Of a stretch of DNA of 64,000 nt, positions 61,605 to 64,000 are shown piece by piece. A program made the translations under genes and the position numbers. This stretch comes from Cheilinus undulatus (taxonomy: Eukaryota; Chordata; Actinopteri; Labriformes; Labridae), in NCBI RefSeq assembly GCF_018320785.1, contig NC_054867.1, forward strand, positions 32,243,855 to 32,307,854, in the 5' to 3' direction. Position 1 is the first letter of the stretch; every line of letters starts with the position of its first letter. The notes under the pieces are model-generated. The model saw only the letters and a list, made by a program, of their open reading frames with translations, made no database searches and was not told where the DNA came from.

Positions 61605-63174
61605 TTAAGATACAGAGGACACTTCTGTCTTGCTTGTGGAAACTGAGGTCTCATCCTCCACCATGCCACCCATTCCAATAGTGGTCAGGATGCAGTTACG
61701 GAACTGAAAGGGATAAAGATAAACATTAGTATGCAAAGTAAACTATTGTAAGTTTAAAAAGAAAAGACAGCACAATATTCTAGTGAACTAACCTGTTTGT
61801 TGAACAGCACATAGATCACAGGGTTGTACAATGCTGAGCTCTTTGCAAAGAAGGCAGGAATAGCTGCTGTCAGAGCGGTGAAGGCGGCACCCTTGTTCAT
61901 GAAGATCCAAGCGCTGAAAGTGGCATATGGTACCCAGGCTACCAGGAAGCCAAACACCATCAGGATGCACATACGTGTGACTTCCCTCTCAGCCTTCTGG
62001 GTGGACTCTGACTCCTGCTGCTGAGCGGCAGCCTAAAGGGTTTTACACCAAAAATACTCCATTATAATTCATGTTCTTATTCATGTCACACTTCTGCAGA
62101 ACTTAACATGGTGTTCCTTGAGGTTAATCAATAGTTAAACATTTCACTTACAGCTTTGACAGTCAGGACGAGGCTTCCATATGTGAAGAAAATGATGAAC
62201 ACTGGGAGGAAGAAGTGCACCACAAACATGTAAATGACATATGATTCATTGTTGAAGCCTGGAGCCAGAGTGTAGTAGTCGGGTCCACAGGAGCACTGCA
62301 TTCCCTCAGGGAGGTACCTGTGTTGAGGGATAAGACACTTAAGTATTTACAAAGTGCTTCACTGCTACACTATAACTTCCATAAAGCTTTAGAGTTTAAG
62401 AGATACACTGAAAGATATTGCGAGTAATCATGAATGAAAGTCACCTGGACCAGCCGAACAATGGGGGTCCAGCACATGAGAAGGCCATGATCCAAGTGAC
62501 AAGAACTCCAGCCCCTGCATGAGCACCAGTGAACTTGAAGCTTCCCATGGGTTTGCAGACGACGATGTATCTCTCAACAGCCAGGACCACCAAGGACCAG
62601 AGAGCGACTTCACCTGCAGGGCAAACAAGGCAGTAAAAGACACAATTTAGATGTGTAAAAAAATTCAAATGAATGTCCAAGATATCTTTGTTGAGTCTGC
62701 TCTTCCAAATGGTTTGTTCCTACTCTGTACTAAAGGTTAACGAAAAGAAAAAATTTAAACAAAATCCAGGACTGAAGTTGACTTGATACCTCCAAGTGTA
62801 GCCATGAATCCCTCAATGGCACAAAAAGTTGGTCCAAGAATGAAGTAGCCATTGACTGCAGATGTGATGGTGATGGTGAATCCAAAGGCGCACATGATGA
62901 GTCCAGCAATAGCCAGGTTGACCAGGATGTAGTTGAGAGGTTGCTGGAGCTTCTTGTGCTTGAAGGTTACAAACAATGTCAGACCGTTGATGGGGGTTCC
63001 AGTACAGATCAGGAAGAACATGTAGAAAGCCAGAAGTTTGTAGATCATTGGATCTACCATGTAATACTGCGGATATTCATAAGGACTTCTAACAATCCCA
63101 GTCCTGTTGGACATGGGGATGTAGAAATTCTTCCCTTCTGTGCCATTTGGTTCAATGCCTCCTTCCCACACCAT
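61605..63174 (-). CDS. rh2a: RH2A green-sensitive cone opsin (inverted)
   Basis: Minus-strand exons 63174-62790, 62613-62445, 62317-62152, 62032-61793 and 61703-61605; 352 residues. The N-terminal [14 protein letters not shown] extension is typical of percomorph RH2A, seven residues longer than the RH2B type. E113, ERY, C110/C187, W265 and K296 are present; tuning sites E122, M207, F261, A292. Glu at 122 predicts longer-wave absorption than the Gln-122 copies. Introns are only 89-176 bases, the most compact gene here. It is transcribed towards the forward copies (tail-to-tail with copy 3). Ends VSSVS. Confidence 0.97.
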
Positions 63175-63262
63175 CTTCTCTGCGCAGTTGTTATATTGAG
63201 CTTCTCCGTCCAAAGAATCCAATAGCGTTGGTTGACACGAAACCCTGATGCGAGCCTTGGGG

Positions 63263-63420
63263 CTTTTATACCCAACCTCCAGCCTTTTGGTCAAGTTGTC
63301 GAAATTGGATTACAGTTCTGTGAGGTTGCACAAAGTTAACTAAGGTGAACTATTAATCTCACCGGATAGAGGAGCCTGCACCCAAAGTCATTTGCTCCAC
63401 TTACCATGTCATAAGGATTA
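63263..63420 (-). promoter_or_regulatory. RH2A promoter: TATA box and two TAATCC motifs
   Basis: On the minus strand TATAAAAG at 63270-63263, 96 bases before the ATG, and TAATCC at 63312-63307 and 63420-63415. TATA-to-ATG spacing is like copies 2 and 3 (95). Confidence 0.6.
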
Positions 63421-64000
63421 GAGATTAGGTAATGGGAATTACAGATTAAAGAATCTGAAGAAACTACACAACATTTTTTGGACTTCATTCATATTTTCCT
63501 ACTTCTGAACTACTGAACTATGGGCATTAATATGACTCCCACCCCCAGCTTCTGTTCAGCTCTAACAGCTGTGGTTAACCTTCTTCTAGGAAGGCTTTCT
63601 TCAAGGTTTAAGTGCCAAAGAGCATTTGTAAAATCAGATACTGTGGTCAGAAAACAAGATCTGGCTGCCAATTGCAACCTAATTCCTCTTAGAGGTGTTC
63701 AGCTGTAGTTAAAAGATGTGATTCTTCACAACAAACTCATCAAAACGTGCCATTTAAATCCATTTCAGTTCATTAGATCAGAGCTGAAAGAGCAAAAACT
63801 GATAAAAGGCAAAACTGGCAATATCATATATCACTTAGCTCATTACAACACATTCAAAACTTTGCATCTTCAGATATTTCATAACTATGTGCTCGATTTT
63901 ATGCAACTAGTAGCAATTGTTTGGTTGAAATGCTTGAATTGTGTTATTATGAATCATGTCAATGAACTCTTCTTCTGTATAGATCCATGAAATAATGTAA
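63421..64000. other. Flank upstream of RH2A
   Basis: No gene seen to the window edge. The usual other neighbour of teleost RH2 arrays (synpr) would lie beyond, but nothing here shows it. Confidence 0.4.

Overview
The window looks like a ray-finned fish chromosome, most likely an acanthomorph/percomorph. Genes are split by GT-AG introns and separated by AT-rich DNA full of fish-type transposons (Tc1-like, hAT, piggyBac-like, Penelope-like, L2-type LINE tails, tRNA SINEs). The gene content matches the teleost green-sensitive cone opsin (RH2) locus next to slc6a13. The species cannot be named from the sequence.

Layout. (1) 180-8278 (+): the last eleven coding exons of slc6a13, a sodium/chloride-coupled GABA/taurine-type transporter; its 5' end lies outside the window. 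(2) 8.3-27.6 kb: a gene-free interval with transposon remnants, a dense transposon nest at 22.1-25.7 kb, and a homeobox-motif cluster near 21.7-22.0 kb that is a candidate photoreceptor enhancer. (3) 27657-32940 (+): intact five-exon RH2 opsin, copy 1. (4) 38265-41366 (+): intact RH2 opsin, copy 2. (5) 43.69-44.69 kb: the decayed 3' end of another RH2 gene. (6) 49596-52082 (+): intact RH2 opsin, copy 3. (7) 54.6-55.6 kb: a second relic matching the upstream flank and intron 2 of copy 3, with a Tc1-like fragment where exons 1-2 would be. (8) 63174-61605 (-): an intact, compact, inverted RH2A opsin. So there are four complete opsin genes and two dead ones.

How the genes relate. The three forward genes are RH2B-like (start MENGTEG, Gln at bovine site 122). 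The inverted gene is RH2A-like (start [14 protein letters not shown], Glu at 122). All keep the Schiff-base lysine K296, counterion E113, ERY and the C110/C187 pair, and all are read as working pigments of double-cone or mid-wave cones. The array shows exchange between copies. Copy 2 has the promoter, exon 4, exon 5 and 3' UTR of copy 3, but exons 1-3 of copy 1; exon 1 differs from copy 1 at only 4 of 364 bases. Copy 1 lacks the paired GGATTA/TAATCC plus TATA promoter module shared by copies 2 and 3, and alone carries Leu at site 207, so it may differ in both expression and spectral tuning.

A notable mobile-element result is a three-copy family of roughly 0.55-kb elements (19.5, 31.1 and 56.5 kb), each flanked by a 9-bp target duplication. 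One copy is nested inside a hAT element in an intron of opsin copy 1. No RNA genes, CRISPR arrays or prokaryotic features were seen. All comparisons were made by eye.
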